From NCBI RefSeq assembly GCF_017115105.1, contig NZ_JABXKH010000147.1, forward strand, positions 1-64,000: 64,000 bases of DNA. Reading direction: 5' to 3'. A program made the translations under genes and the position numbers. Below, piece after piece: positions 38,048 to 46,991 of this stretch (position 1 is its first letter; each line of letters begins with the position of its first letter). Origin of the DNA: Nostoc sp. NMS2 (GTDB lineage Bacteria > Cyanobacteriota > Cyanobacteriia > Cyanobacteriales > Nostocaceae). Below the pieces are notes generated by a model. That model was given only the letters and a program-made list of their open reading frames with translations, did not search any database and was not told where the DNA came from.

Positions 38048-39256
38048 ATGGAACGCGCCATCTCTGCGTTGGGAATCTTAGTTTTTATCGGTATATCCTA
38101 CGTTTTTTCGGTTAATCGTCAAGCGGTGCGTTGGCGCATAGTGGCGTGGGGTTTGGGATTAGAATTTGCATTGGCGCTGGTGATTCTTAAAACTCCTTGG
38201 GGTTTGACTGTGTTTAAATTTCTGGGAGATTTTGTCAGCAAATTTTTAGCATTTTCTGATGTTGGTGCCAAATTTGTCTTTGGAGAAAATTTTAAGGATC
38301 ATTTCTTTGCCTTCCAAGTGCTGCCGACAATTATCTTTTTCTCTGCCTTTATCAGTGTCTTATATTACTACGGCATTTTACAGCGAGTGGTAAACGTGAT
38401 GGCGTGGGTAATGATGAAGACGCTGAAAACATCAGGTTCTGAATCTTTATCCTGTGCGGGTAACATCTTTTTAGGGCCAACAGAGTCAGCACTGATGGTT
38501 AAACCTTATATAGCGAAGATGACGCAATCAGAACTTCATGCCGTGATGACGGGTGGTTTTGCCACAATTGCAGGTGGAGTACTAGGGGCATATCTTTCTT
38601 TTGGGATACCAGCAGAACACCTAATTGCTGCTTTTTTTATGACTGCTCCCACATCATTGGTGGTATCAAAATTGCTATACCCAGAAACAGAAGTATCAGA
38701 GACGCTTGGCGAAGTAAAGGCAGATATAAAAACCAATTATGTAAATGCAATTGATGCTGCTACAGCCGGAGCAATTGACGGCGTGAAGCTAGCTGTTAAC
38801 GTCGGGGTAATAATTATCGCCTTTTTAGGATTATTAGCTGCTTTAAATGCACTGCTGGGATGGTTGGGGGCATTTGTGAGTTTACCGCAACTGTCATTAC
38901 AGTTGATTTTGTCTATTTTTATGGCTCCCGTAGCGTGGTTAATGGGCGTACCTTGGGTTGATTGTCAGCAAGTGGGGGCTTTGTTGGGTACAAAGACAAT
39001 TCTCAATGAGTTTATTGCTTTTTTGGATTTGAAGGCACTAATTGAAAGTGGTAAAATTTCCCAACGTGCAGTAATTATTGCGACTTACGCCTTATGTAAC
39101 TTTGCAAATATAGGTTCAATTGGCATTACCATTGGCGGCATTACTGGCATAGCACCTAATCGCCAGCATGATTTAGCTCGGATGGGTATAAGATCGATGA
39201 TTGGCGGATGTTTGGCGGGTTTTATCACCGCTTGTATTGCTGGGATGCTGATTTGA
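38048..39256 (+). CDS. concentrative nucleoside transporter (NupC/CNT family)
   Basis: A 402-aa inner-membrane symporter for nucleosides. It has about ten membrane segments, and family motifs SCAGNIFLGPTESALMVKPYI, MTGGFATIAGGVLGAYLSFG and YALCNFANIGSIGITIGG are all clear. The frame opens at a TTG (37964), but ATG 38048 has a GGGGAGTAAAC ribosome site and gives the family's N-terminus (MERAISALGILVFIGISYVF). It may supply purine or pyrimidine substrates to the neighbouring hydrolases, which is only positional inference. Confidence 0.93.
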   Translation: MERAISALGILVFIGISYVFSVNRQAVRWRIVAWGLGLEFALALVILKTPWGLTVFKFLGDFVSKFLAFSDVGAKFVFGENFKDHFFAFQVLPTIIFFSAFISVLYYYGILQRVVNVMAWVMMKTLKTSGSESLSCAGNIFLGPTESALMVKPYIAKMTQSELHAVMTGGFATIAGGVLGAYLSFGIPAEHLIAAFFMTAPTSLVVSKLLYPETEVSETLGEVKADIKTNYVNAIDAATAGAIDGVKLAVNVGVIIIAFLGLLAALNALLGWLGAFVSLPQLSLQLILSIFMAPVAWLMGVPWVDCQQVGALLGTKTILNEFIAFLDLKALIESGKISQRAVIIATYALCNFANIGSIGITIGGITGIAPNRQHDLARMGIRSMIGGCLAGFITACIAGMLI

Positions 39257-39276
39257 AGAAGAAATTAGGAGTCAGA

Positions 39277-39819
39277 CTAAAATCCATCCAAGCTAGTTTT
39301 AGCACCCCGCCACCCATGCAAAATGGGCATAGTAAACAATCCCCAAGCTAAACCCGTAATCAACCCAAAAGGCGTAACCAGATAATTATTAAAACTCCAC
39401 CAACCGAAAATCTGTGCTGCCAATTCTAAAGGATAAGCCATCATCAGCACACTGGCGTAGCTTGCCCCCGTAGGGATCGCCACACCACTCCATCCATACT
39501 GACTTAACCAGTAAAATCCCTTACCACCAATTACCCCATACAGCAGACGAGTAATCAGCAAACCCGTGACAGTACCGTAACAGCGCATACACACAGCCAT
39601 AATATATGGTGGTGCTAAATCTAACCCCATAGCTGGTTGCGGACACACATGATTACCCATGAAATAAATGATGTCCGCAATCCCAGCAAGCAAAGACACT
39701 CCAGACGCAGCCAGAAAGGGAGCAATAGGCGGACCAAAAACCATCCCCGCCAACAAGAAATCAGCAATCAAACTTACCCAATTAACCTGCAACTCTTCCC
39801 TGAAAACTACTCTTGTCAT
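39277..39819 (-). CDS. DUF2085 membrane protein
   Basis: A 180-aa protein with about four membrane helices. The conserved Cys cluster is visible as GNHVCPQP followed by MAVCMRCYGTVTGLL, the hallmark of DUF2085, whose function is unknown. It lies downstream of agrE on the same strand, 41 bp after its stop, so they may be co-transcribed. An AAAGGAA ribosome site precedes the ATG. Confidence 0.88.
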   Translation of the reverse strand: MTRVVFREELQVNWVSLIADFLLAGMVFGPPIAPFLAASGVSLLAGIADIIYFMGNHVCPQPAMGLDLAPPYIMAVCMRCYGTVTGLLITRLLYGVIGGKGFYWLSQYGWSGVAIPTGASYASVLMMAYPLELAAQIFGWWSFNNYLVTPFGLITGLAWGLFTMPILHGWRGAKTSLDGF

Positions 39820-39860
39820 TTCCTTTCTTCGCGCCCTTCGCGTCTTGGCGGTTCGTTTTC

Positions 39861-41972
39861 CTAACTTACCTTATTCACATAAGGACTAGTCAACTTATCC
39901 AACTGCTGAATCAACAGACTCAAAAACAATCCCACATCCGTCACCACACCCACCGATTCCACAGAACCGCGATCGCTTAACTTAGTCACCACAGCTGGGT
40001 TAATATCCACACATACCATCTTCACCCCCGCCGGAGTCATATTCCCCACGCCAATAGAGTGCAGCATCGATGACAGCATCAAAATCATCTCCGCACCTTC
40101 TAAGTGTTTAGCATATTCCTCCTGTGCCTGAATCAAATCCATTTGGGTATCAGGCAAAGGCCCATCATCCCGAATCGATCCCGCAAGCACAAAAGGTACA
40201 TTATTGTGAACACACTCATACATCACGCCACTCTTAATTGCCCCCGCCTCCACAGCTTTCGGAATGCTGCCATAACGACGGATACTATTAATTACCTTCA
40301 GGTGATGGCGGTGTCCACCACGAACGGCGACACCCCGCTTCATGTCCACACCTAAAGAAGTGCCCATGATATTTTGCTCAATATCGTGAACTGCGATCGC
40401 ATTACCACCCAGCAGCGCCTGTACATATCCTTCCCGAACCAGTTGCGCCAAGTGTTCGCCACCACCAGTGTGAATCACCACGGGACCAGCCGTGACAACT
40501 ACCTTACCGCCAGCATCGCGGATTTTCCGTAATTCCCAAGCTACTTGTTCAACCACCAATTCCACACGCCGTTCGCTGGAAACGCCCGCCGACATGAAGC
40601 TGAATTCTTGAGTGCTGCGTTGTTCGCGCGATTCAGTTTTGCGAATAGTACGGATACCTAATACGTCCACAATTACTCGTTCGCCAACTTCTAAATCCCG
40701 TAGTATTTTACACCTAGCCACAAAGCCAGAGGGGGTTTGAGTAATTGCGATCGCGCCATCCATGCGCTGATTTTCTACCTTTATCCACTGCCCATTAATT
40801 CGGACTTCGGTAGGATAAATTGTACTGACATAGAAATCATCTGGCGCTACACCATTTTGGATCACAGGTTCTAAGATCGCGTCTCGCTCATCATGGGGTA
40901 AATCTACTGCACCTAAATCAATCAATAGAGAGATGATTTCTTCCATCACCTCATGAGATGGTGCTGATACCCTCACCTCGGCTGCCGAAGTACTTTGCCG
41001 TTGTTCTCCCAAGTTGAAATTCAGGACTTGGAAACTTCCCCCGGCATCTATAATCAAATCTAAGGCGCGGTTAATCAAGCCTGCATCCAGCAAATGTCCT
41101 TCCATGCGAATGACACGGCTTTCTACCGAGACATTGGCATGAATTTCATCTCTAACTGGTTCCGTTACCCGCAAAGTTAAACATTTAGCCGCGCCACCAG
41201 CTTTGAGAAATTCGGTAAGCGGTGTTTCCAGCACTTGGAAACCTACATCTGCAAGGCGGGTTTTCAAAGCATCACTCGCCTTGTTCATAATCACAATGCT
41301 GTCCACATTCACCGCATTACAAGCGAAGTTGACTGCATCGGCTTCAGCAAGTGCGATTCGCTTTTCGGGTGCGACTCGCATTTCAATTAAGCGGTTGGAG
41401 TAAGAATCAAAAGCGCCTGGATAGTACAGCAAATAGCCATTTGCTAAGGGACAAAAACAGGTATCCAGGTGATAGAAACGTTCGTCTATAAGTCGTAGGG
41501 AGAGAACCTCAACATCCAGCCATTTAGCTAGATAAGGGTGAGAATCTAATTCTGAACGGAAACCATATCCTGCCCATAACCAGCGTCCTTCTCGATCTAA
41601 GAGTGCGTCTCCTGCACCTTCAAAGGGCAAATCTTTAGGAAGTTCATTGACTGTATAACCATTTGCCTCAAACCATTCTTTGAAGAAAGGTTCCTCTCCC
41701 TGACGTTCTTTATGTAAAAAGCGACTGAGTACGACGTTTTCCCCCAGTACCAAGCCAGCGTTGGCGGTAAAAACCAAATCAGGCCAACCTTTTTGGGGTG
41801 GTACTAAGTCTACAATGGCGTGTTGTTTAAGAATCTGGTGTAATTCCTGCCACTGTTCCACGGCGCGATCGCGCGATGACTTGTGAATATTCCCTTCCAT
41901 CCAGGGGTTAATCACATAGTCTACATCATAGTGGTCAGGAGGACACATCAAAAAGCGAATACGGGAAGTCAT
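39861..41972 (-). CDS. agrE: arginine dihydrolase / ornithine cyclodeaminase bifunctional enzyme (AgrE/ArgZ)
   Basis: A 703-aa protein. The N-terminal about 280 residues are a guanidine-modifying (GME, DDAH/arginine-dihydrolase-like) domain: FTANAGLVLGENVVLSRF, PFEGAGDALLD, the His in YHLDTCFCPL and the nucleophile region NFACNAVNVDS. The C-terminal half (about 285-703) is the LOR/SDH-type domain (TAGPVVIHTGGGEHLAQLVREG, MLSSMLHSIGVGNMTPAGVK) with ornithine cyclodeaminase activity. In Anabaena the homologue converts arginine to ornithine plus ammonia and then to proline, important for cyanophycin nitrogen use. Full length, no anomalies. Confidence 0.93.
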   Translation of the reverse strand: MTSRIRFLMCPPDHYDVDYVINPWMEGNIHKSSRDRAVEQWQELHQILKQHAIVDLVPPQKGWPDLVFTANAGLVLGENVVLSRFLHKERQGEEPFFKEWFEANGYTVNELPKDLPFEGAGDALLDREGRWLWAGYGFRSELDSHPYLAKWLDVEVLSLRLIDERFYHLDTCFCPLANGYLLYYPGAFDSYSNRLIEMRVAPEKRIALAEADAVNFACNAVNVDSIVIMNKASDALKTRLADVGFQVLETPLTEFLKAGGAAKCLTLRVTEPVRDEIHANVSVESRVIRMEGHLLDAGLINRALDLIIDAGGSFQVLNFNLGEQRQSTSAAEVRVSAPSHEVMEEIISLLIDLGAVDLPHDERDAILEPVIQNGVAPDDFYVSTIYPTEVRINGQWIKVENQRMDGAIAITQTPSGFVARCKILRDLEVGERVIVDVLGIRTIRKTESREQRSTQEFSFMSAGVSSERRVELVVEQVAWELRKIRDAGGKVVVTAGPVVIHTGGGEHLAQLVREGYVQALLGGNAIAVHDIEQNIMGTSLGVDMKRGVAVRGGHRHHLKVINSIRRYGSIPKAVEAGAIKSGVMYECVHNNVPFVLAGSIRDDGPLPDTQMDLIQAQEEYAKHLEGAEMILMLSSMLHSIGVGNMTPAGVKMVCVDINPAVVTKLSDRGSVESVGVVTDVGLFLSLLIQQLDKLTSPYVNKVS

Positions 41973-43097
41973 AAAAATCTTACAAGCGTTTTATGTGCTA
42001 CAGGCCTATTTTTGGATACAGATTTTGATTTACTGACATTTAGTAAAATCTGCTACTACAGCTTCTATCTCTTGATAGTTGAAAGCTTTACAAAGGCTTC
42101 GTCCTTAATTCTATTACTGGAAGATGGTAATAAGTAGAGTCGGTGGCAAAATTAGGATAGTTTTGGCGGCCCTTAATGTTTCAGTAGTGCTGAGTGAGTC
42201 TGCTTTTGGCAAAGAGGTGGAGGCTTTAAACAAACGTTAACCTACTCTTTTGTTTCAATCTTACTCGAAGGTGTGATTATAATATCTTAATATTAGCTTT
42301 ATTAAATATTTTTATTTTTCATACAAGTATTTTACATTTACGCTACAAGTATCATGTGAGAATAATATTTGATTTTTGCGAAGTAAAGTATAAATTAAAG
42401 AGCCTTCTTTCCTCTTGCCTACCTATCGTGCTTCTCTGCGAGACGCTTCGCCCTAAGCGAAGCTATGCCGTTCGCGCAGCGTCTCTAAGAGTTGGCTTTA
42501 CGCGCACCACGCAAATAAATTTCAAAAATCAAAGTGGACTGCTATATATCTATTAGGGAGCATCCAAATTTTTAAAAAATTCACTAAACTGACACACAAA
42601 CCCTTTATAAATGTCTTCCCTTTGCAGTTTACTCTACGGGAATCCACTTCTTTAATAAATGCTATGCATAGCTTGCTTTTTTGCAGGAGTAAGTGTCTAT
42701 GCGTTCTTCTCTGCGAGACGCGGCGCGAATGCAGCTCATTTCCTATTCTCTTATCCCTGTCCTAATGCAACGCAATAGTAAATTGAAAAAAATATAGGAT
42801 GCCCGTATCCATATTTATCTATTATTTAATTTATACATCAGCCAATATATAACGAATTGTATTTGGTATGATATCTTGTTGCCAAAAGCTGCAAAATTTT
42901 TAAATATCATTCTATGGATAGATGATACTTTTAGTTAATACACTTCAAACAACCTCTAACTGGAAAACCATAAATAAAATATTTTTAGCACCTTTTAGAG
43001 TAATATGAAAACCAAAATATCTGCCAATAACCTTTTATAGCGATCAGAATAAAATTCTATCCCCGTTCATTCATGCTTTGAGGAGATCGAGAACTAC
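41973..43097. other. 1.1-kb AT-rich intergenic region with repeat fragments
   Basis: No ORF with coding character. A repeat of the TCTGCGAGACGCTTCGCC...GCGCAGCGTCTCT type lies at about 42433-42490, with a second fragment at about 42707-42730. The rest is AT-rich with nothing recognisable. Confidence 0.6.
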
Positions 43098-44681
43098 ATG
43101 AGAAAGCAATTGTCAAAAAACTGGCTTACATCTCAATTTTGGTTACGTTTTTTAATTATAATACTATTAGTAATAGGTGTATTTTTCCGTTTCGTCAATA
43201 TTGACAAAAAAATCTATTGGGGTGATGAAGTTTTCTCATCATTACGCATATCTGGTTATCTGCAGTCAGAAATGAATGAGCAGTTAAGTAATGGTAGTTT
43301 ACTTACTATCAAAGATTTGAGTAAATACCAATATCCCAATTCTGAAAGAAACACAATTGATACAATTAAAGGGGTTATTTTAGAAGACTCACAGATTTTG
43401 CCGCTATACATTTTGATGACCAGGTTTTGGGTACAACACTTTGGCGATTCTGTAGCAGCAGTCAGAAGTTTTTCGGCATTCACTAGTCTGTTCACTTTTC
43501 CTTTTATTTATTTGCTATGTAAAGAATTATTTGGGTCTTCACTAATAGGGTGGATGGCCATAGCCTTGGTAGCCGTTTCACCTGTTCATGTCGTGTATGC
43601 ACAAGAAGCACGAGCATACAGTTTATGGATAGTAGCCACCTTGATATCGAGCCTAGCACTGCTGCGAGCCATGCGCCTTAAAACAAAGGTTAGTTGGTGC
43701 ATTTATGCAGCAACGTTGGTATTAGGGTTTTATACTCATCTGTTCTTTACCTTGGTTGCTTTTGCACAGGGAATTTATGTAGTTGTAATCGAACGCTTTC
43801 GATTGACTAAAACATCGATTTATTACCTGTTTTCATCTCTTGCAGGGTTTATAACTTTCGCACCTTGGGTTTGGATTATTATTAACAACCCTCAGCCGGC
43901 AGCAGTAGCTTGGGCTAATGCTAAACAAACGTTCTTTGGGTCAGTTACAAGGTGGGCTGGTATCTATAGCCGCACGTTTCTTGATTTAGGTATTAGCCCA
44001 AGCGATCCCGGAAAACTTAAGCTTGCATTAATTCCATTTATTTTAATTATTTTTGCTATAGTTTTCTACTCAATTTATGTTCTTTGTCGAAGAACCCCTA
44101 AAAAAGTTTGGTTATTTGTTTTAACCTTGATTGGATCTGTGGGGCTTCCCTTACTCGTAACGGATTTCGTCTTTCAAAAACGATATGCTACTACTCGATA
44201 TACCCTTCCCTCAGTTTTAGGTATACAATTAGCTGTTGCTTACTTATTTACTACTAAGTTAACGTCTATTTCTCCTCAAGTTTGGCAAAAAAAGCTCTGG
44301 TCAATTGTTGTGTTCATAGTAATTACGGGCGGGGTGATATCTTGTAGTCTCAACTCTCAAGCCCAGATTTGGTGGAATAAATTACCTGAAGGCTACCATG
44401 AATTTCCAAAAATAGCTAACATTATTAGTCAAGGTAATCAACCACTTTTAATTAGTGATGATAGCATAATTCCATCAATTCAAGTACTTGGTCATTTAGT
44501 TGATCGTAAAGTGCAGTTTCAAATTGTAAAAAAGAATCACTTGCCAGAGATTACTAATGGTTTTACTGACATATTCTTGTTCAATTGCTCTGATTATTTA
44601 AAAGCTGGAATTGAAAAAATTTATAGCTCAAAGTTACAGCAGATAAACCCCTTACTCTGGAAACTAACAAAATCCACCTAA
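43098..44681 (+). CDS. GT39/PMT-family membrane glycosyltransferase
   Basis: A 527-aa polytopic membrane protein. The first lumenal loop carries DKKIYWGDEVFSS (acidic catalytic region near residues 33-45) and the later AVSPVHVVYAQEARAYSLW motif is typical of the ArnT/PMT-like glycosyltransferase superfamily. About ten further helices and a short periplasmic tail follow. It probably uses a polyprenyl-phosphate sugar donor; acceptor unknown. It is monocistronic with a GAGGAGA ribosome site. A MITE-like element starts right at its stop codon. Confidence 0.85.
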   Translation: MRKQLSKNWLTSQFWLRFLIIILLVIGVFFRFVNIDKKIYWGDEVFSSLRISGYLQSEMNEQLSNGSLLTIKDLSKYQYPNSERNTIDTIKGVILEDSQILPLYILMTRFWVQHFGDSVAAVRSFSAFTSLFTFPFIYLLCKELFGSSLIGWMAIALVAVSPVHVVYAQEARAYSLWIVATLISSLALLRAMRLKTKVSWCIYAATLVLGFYTHLFFTLVAFAQGIYVVVIERFRLTKTSIYYLFSSLAGFITFAPWVWIIINNPQPAAVAWANAKQTFFGSVTRWAGIYSRTFLDLGISPSDPGKLKLALIPFILIIFAIVFYSIYVLCRRTPKKVWLFVLTLIGSVGLPLLVTDFVFQKRYATTRYTLPSVLGIQLAVAYLFTTKLTSISPQVWQKKLWSIVVFIVITGGVISCSLNSQAQIWWNKLPEGYHEFPKIANIISQGNQPLLISDDSIIPSIQVLGHLVDRKVQFQIVKKNHLPEITNGFTDIFLFNCSDYLKAGIEKIYSSKLQQINPLLWKLTKST

Positions 44682-44769
44682 CAATACCTTCGCCAAATCG
44701 AAAAATGTCTCGATTCGTAGGTTAGGTTGAGGCACGAAACCCAACCTACAAAAAATGGCGAAGGTATTG
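44682..44769. mobile_element. 88-bp MITE-like element abutting the GT39 stop codon
   Basis: Perfect 14-bp inverted ends CAATACCTTCGCCA/TGGCGAAGGTATTG with an inner GTAGGTTAGGTTGAGGC...CCCAACCTAC hairpin, related in core and ends (CAATAC/GTATTG) to 5796-5931. The left edge is the base after the stop codon of the upstream gene. No clear target duplication. Confidence 0.75.
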
Positions 44770-45071
44770 ACTTAAACCAAGGATATGATTGCATCTAGGC
44801 TTGAAAAGCAGACAGTTCGTAAGTCGGCGCTAAGATTTCAAGCTATGTTAAGAATATTTGAAGATCGCTAGTAGGTTAAAAGTTAACATCAATTAGCCTA
44901 ATAGGTGGCATAATTAGAGCCAAAATATACTTTAATTGTAAATCTACTTATAAAGTATATACTGATACTGCTGCCGCTTATGTCATCGCCCCTTGAGCGG
45001 ATATATATCGCTATAAGGCTTTAGTAACAAGGGGTTTTAAGCATTAAAATTAATCTTCCCCTAAATCTGCC
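44770..45071. other. host/phage-module boundary region, no gene seen
   Basis: About 300 bp without gene, tRNA or recognisable attachment site. It is the likely left border of the phage-derived region. Confidence 0.4.
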
Positions 45072-45290
45072 CTAAATCAACTCTATGATTTTAGCCGTGA
45101 TCGCATCATCTAATTTCTGTGCTTCTACAAGCAGGTGCAAAGCTTTCTCATCAGGAAGCGCCTGTAAATCTTTCTGAAGATCCCGCGCACTATGGAGCGC
45201 TTTAATCAAAAAAGGAATCTCACTGCCATCTACAAAGCAATATTTCTCCGTGAGAATTTGTAGGCAATTATCACTCAGCAGCCTATCCAT
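45072..45290 (-). CDS. small hypothetical protein (72 aa)
   Basis: Not recognised. A soluble, helix-rich, acidic protein. It is divergent from the K-like gene with 79 bp between starts, where both promoters must lie. Its position suggests it belongs to the phage module. Confidence 0.5.
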   Translation of the reverse strand: MDRLLSDNCLQILTEKYCFVDGSEIPFLIKALHSARDLQKDLQALPDEKALHLLVEAQKLDDAITAKIIELI

Positions 45291-45369
45291 AAAATTTATC
45301 AGTATTTGTGCTGATAAATTTAACGCAAGGCAGTGGTTTAATGCTGTTTAAATTTGTATATACGTACTA

Positions 45370-46131
45370 ATGATAGGCAGTCAGATTAAACAGCAAATTA
45401 TGGCCCATTCTCAACAATTACCCAATTTAGAAGTGTGTGGGTTGGTTTGCCAAGATCGCATTTACCCTTGTGCAAATATTGCAGAAAATCCTAAAGATTG
45501 CTTTGAAATTTCAACAGATTACTTTGAGGAAGTAAACGCTGTTACCCCAGTGACAGCCATTTATCATAGTCATTGTCTTGATTCTCAACCAGCGATACTT
45601 AGTCCTACAGATATAAGTAACAGCAAGGCTTCAAAGCTACCCTATCTCCTATATCACACTGCCTTCGGGCAATGGGACTACTACGATCCCGGTGACATCT
45701 ACCCCTACTCGCTAACTTCTAACCCCCACTCTTCAAAGTCATTGGAGTATTACTTAGGTTGGCGCTTTGAGTATAACCGTAGCGATTGCTACACTCTATT
45801 TCGTAGCTACTATAAAGGGATGCTGGACATTGAATTGCCTGATTTTCCACGCGGTGATATTGAAGAAACTACTTCGCCCGATTGGGATATGTTTAAATCT
45901 AACTTTGAAAAAGTAGGGTTTCGGCAACTTGAAGCCTCGGAACCGCTTCAAGCAAATGATGTAATACTGATGTGCATTGCGGGTGATCGCACTCACCACG
46001 CCGCGATACTTTTAGATCCCTCAACCGGGAAGGCGTTGCACAATCTCGGAGAAGGGCGACTGAGTGAGATTTTTATGTATGGCGGGTATTGGGTGGAGCG
46101 TACCCGCGCTGTGATTCGGTACACTGGTTAA
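45370..46131 (+). CDS. phage tail assembly protein K-like: JAB metalloprotease + NlpC/P60
   Basis: A 253-aa two-domain protein like lambda gpK. The N-terminal JAB/MPN domain has Glu21, H66-S-H68 and S78-x2-D81, a complete JAMM zinc site. The C-terminal NlpC/P60 cysteine-peptidase domain has Cys140 in NRSDCYTLF and His210 in GDRTHHAAILLD. In siphophages such proteins sit at the tail tip and may process tail proteins or open peptidoglycan. In lambda it lies between L and I; here it is alone at the far left on the plus strand. Its stop overlaps the next minus-strand gene by 4 bp. Confidence 0.88.
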   Translation: MIGSQIKQQIMAHSQQLPNLEVCGLVCQDRIYPCANIAENPKDCFEISTDYFEEVNAVTPVTAIYHSHCLDSQPAILSPTDISNSKASKLPYLLYHTAFGQWDYYDPGDIYPYSLTSNPHSSKSLEYYLGWRFEYNRSDCYTLFRSYYKGMLDIELPDFPRGDIEETTSPDWDMFKSNFEKVGFRQLEASEPLQANDVILMCIAGDRTHHAAILLDPSTGKALHNLGEGRLSEIFMYGGYWVERTRAVIRYTG

Positions 46132-46442
46132 GATATTGGGTCTTCCCGCCCAATTCCTAAGTCTAGTATCTTACCTTTTACTCCTGCTGGCTCAGTTCCA
46201 CAGTAGTAAAATTTCTTTCTTCGCAGATTTGCTAGGTAATAACCAGCTTTACCACCATTAATTCTAAACAACTCGATAGCTATTTGTTGCCTAGTAATGC
46301 CGTACAGAAGTTCAAAGTCATTTAAATCAACAACAAAAGGTAATTTTGAGTAAAATAACTTACCAACTTTTAAAAACCACTTTCCCTCGCGGTACTCAAA
46401 AATTCGATAATGGTCTGGCGTGTAAACTGTCGTATCTGTCAT
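46128..46442 (-). CDS. hypothetical phage-module protein (104 aa)
   Basis: Not recognised. A soluble protein rich in Tyr/Phe and Lys (YRIFEYREGKWFLKVGKLFY). It overlaps the convergent K-like gene by 4 bp and follows the acidic gene at 46488-46688, with a terminator-like hairpin between them. Confidence 0.6.
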   Translation of the reverse strand: MTDTTVYTPDHYRIFEYREGKWFLKVGKLFYSKLPFVVDLNDFELLYGITRQQIAIELFRINGGKAGYYLANLRRKKFYYCGTEPAGVKGKILDLGIGREDPIS

Positions 46443-46452
46443 AATTAAGAAA

Positions 46453-46473
46453 GTCCCTAGTTAGACTAGGGAC
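46453..46473 (-). terminator. hairpin between two small minus-strand genes
   Basis: 8-bp perfect stem GTCCCTAG/CTAGGGAC with a 5-nt loop. On the minus strand it is followed by TTTCTTAATT. Confidence 0.5.
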
Positions 46474-46487
46474 AAAAATTACGCTTA

Positions 46488-46688
46488 CTATTCTGATTCG
46501 TCGTCAGAGCGGAGTTCAGGAGGAAGTTCTTCTAGGTAGAAAAGTTCTTCCTCTTTGATATTCTGCTCTACCCATCCGACAATCTCTTCTTGAGCTTCAT
46601 CTTCGGCTGAATAAGCCGCTTCATAAAGCCGGATATCGTCGGGATCGGTTTCTTTATTTCCGTTCCCGTTTTTGCCTGATTGGGTCAA
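46488..46688 (-). CDS. small acidic hypothetical protein (66 aa)
   Basis: Strongly acidic (stretches such as DDIRLYEAAYSAEDEAQEE and LPPELRSDDESE) with no recognised domain. It is transcribed away from the 34-bp palindrome that separates it from the RHH gene, with a GGAGGTAAATTG ribosome site upstream. Could be a phage control or DNA-mimic-like protein, which is speculation from charge alone. Confidence 0.6.
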   Translation of the reverse strand: MTQSGKNGNGNKETDPDDIRLYEAAYSAEDEAQEEIVGWVEQNIKEEELFYLEELPPELRSDDESE

Positions 46689-46733
46689 TTTACCTCCTTA
46701 TGAGGGTGTAGAATTTATTTTGCCCTCATACTT

Positions 46734-46767
46734 CTATTATATCATGATAATTATCATGATATAATAG
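46734..46767. promoter_or_regulatory. 34-bp perfect palindrome, probable operator of a divergent promoter
   Basis: The sequence reads the same on both strands across 34 bp and contains two TATCATGATA 10-mers at 46740-46749 and 46752-46761, 12 bp (about one helical turn) apart. It lies between the divergent acidic gene and the RHH gene. Paired half-sites of this kind fit binding of two RHH dimers. Confidence 0.8.
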
Positions 46768-46790
46768 CTGGGCAAACAAATATTGAAGTT

Positions 46791-46991
46791 ATGCCCAGAA
46801 AAAAGTTAGACCGCCAAAAAGATTACATACAATTTGTTGTGGACGCTGAGGACAAAAAAGCTTTTGATGCTTGGTGTTTGGCTAATGGCAGTACAATGAG
46901 TGACGTTATCCGTAAGGAGATAACCCCCTATATTGCCAAAGGTAAGAAACTTTTGAAGGAGGGCGATTCAAGAAAAACCATCGAACTTTAG
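46791..46991 (+). CDS. small ribbon-helix-helix (CopG/Arc-like) regulator
   Basis: A 66-aa basic protein. DYIQFVVDAEDKKAFDAWCLANGSTMSDVIRKEI fits a beta strand followed by two helices (RHH), with an extra C-terminal helix. It is the nearest plus-strand gene to the 34-bp palindrome, so autoregulation is likely. Its 3' end overlaps the convergent tail gene by 24 bp. Confidence 0.7.
   Translation: MPRKKLDRQKDYIQFVVDAEDKKAFDAWCLANGSTMSDVIRKEITPYIAKGKKLLKEGDSRKTIEL

Noticed and set aside
44682-45071. Phage attachment site or integrase remnant
   Set aside because: No tRNA, direct repeat pair or integrase sequence could be found in the window.
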